From positions 1 through 7,046 of the forward strand of contig DATFQI010000201.1 in assembly GCA_035264365.1 (NCBI GenBank): 7,046 nt of DNA, read 5' to 3'. Positions 7,045 through 7,046 of this stretch are shown in pieces. This DNA is from DATFQI01 sp035264365. Lineage in GTDB: Bacteria > Actinomycetota > Thermoleophilia > Solirubrobacterales > Solirubrobacteraceae. Position 1 is the stretch's first letter. Each line of letters opens with the position of its first letter. A program made the translations under genes and the position numbers. Below the pieces are notes generated by a model. The model was not told the origin of the DNA. It worked only from the letters and a program-made list of their open reading frames with translations, and did not search any database.

Positions 7045-7046
7045 CA

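Noticed and set aside
1..7046. Insertion sequence, transposon ends, integrase site or CRISPR array
   Set aside because: I looked for terminal inverted repeats, regularly spaced repeats and mobile-element proteins and saw none; the window is filled by five respiratory genes.

Overview
This is a very GC-rich window with almost no non-coding DNA. It looks like respiratory-chain DNA from an actinobacterium, possibly a Solirubrobacterales/Thermoleophilia-type organism. That placement is inferred from base composition and from remembered similarity of the cytochrome b and CoxII proteins; no search was run. Five protein genes fill all but about 90 bases.

Layout: (1) positions 1-505, minus strand: the N-terminal part of a cytochrome c oxidase subunit II gene (coxB), cut by the window edge. 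(2) 506-595: a short divergent intergenic region that must hold the promoters for both directions. (3) 596-5669, plus strand: a compact three-gene formate dehydrogenase operon. It encodes a molybdenum/tungsten-bis-MGD catalytic subunit (596-3841), a four-cluster ferredoxin-like subunit (3841-4734) and an NrfD-type membrane subunit (4731-5669). The genes overlap by 1 and 4 bases. (4) 5626-7044, minus strand: a full or nearly full cytochrome b of the actinobacterial bc complex (qcrB). Its 3' end overlaps the end of the NrfD gene by 44 bases.

The key point is that the catalytic subunit gene carries an in-frame TGA at 1169-1171, exactly at the active-site selenocysteine position of formate dehydrogenases. 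A near-ideal bacterial SECIS hairpin follows directly (stem GGTCCCC/GGGGACC, loop GGTCT). A standard gene caller would split it into a 191-residue fragment and a separate 859-residue protein. It should be read as one 1081-residue selenoprotein with Sec at residue 192.

Together the genes suggest a chain in which formate is oxidised to CO2. Electrons would pass through the iron-sulfur subunit and the NrfD subunit to menaquinone, then through the bc complex (qcrB) to the cytochrome c oxidase (coxB). The formate dehydrogenase operon lies on the opposite strand between two genes of that terminal chain. I saw no tRNA, rRNA, CRISPR array or insertion sequence.
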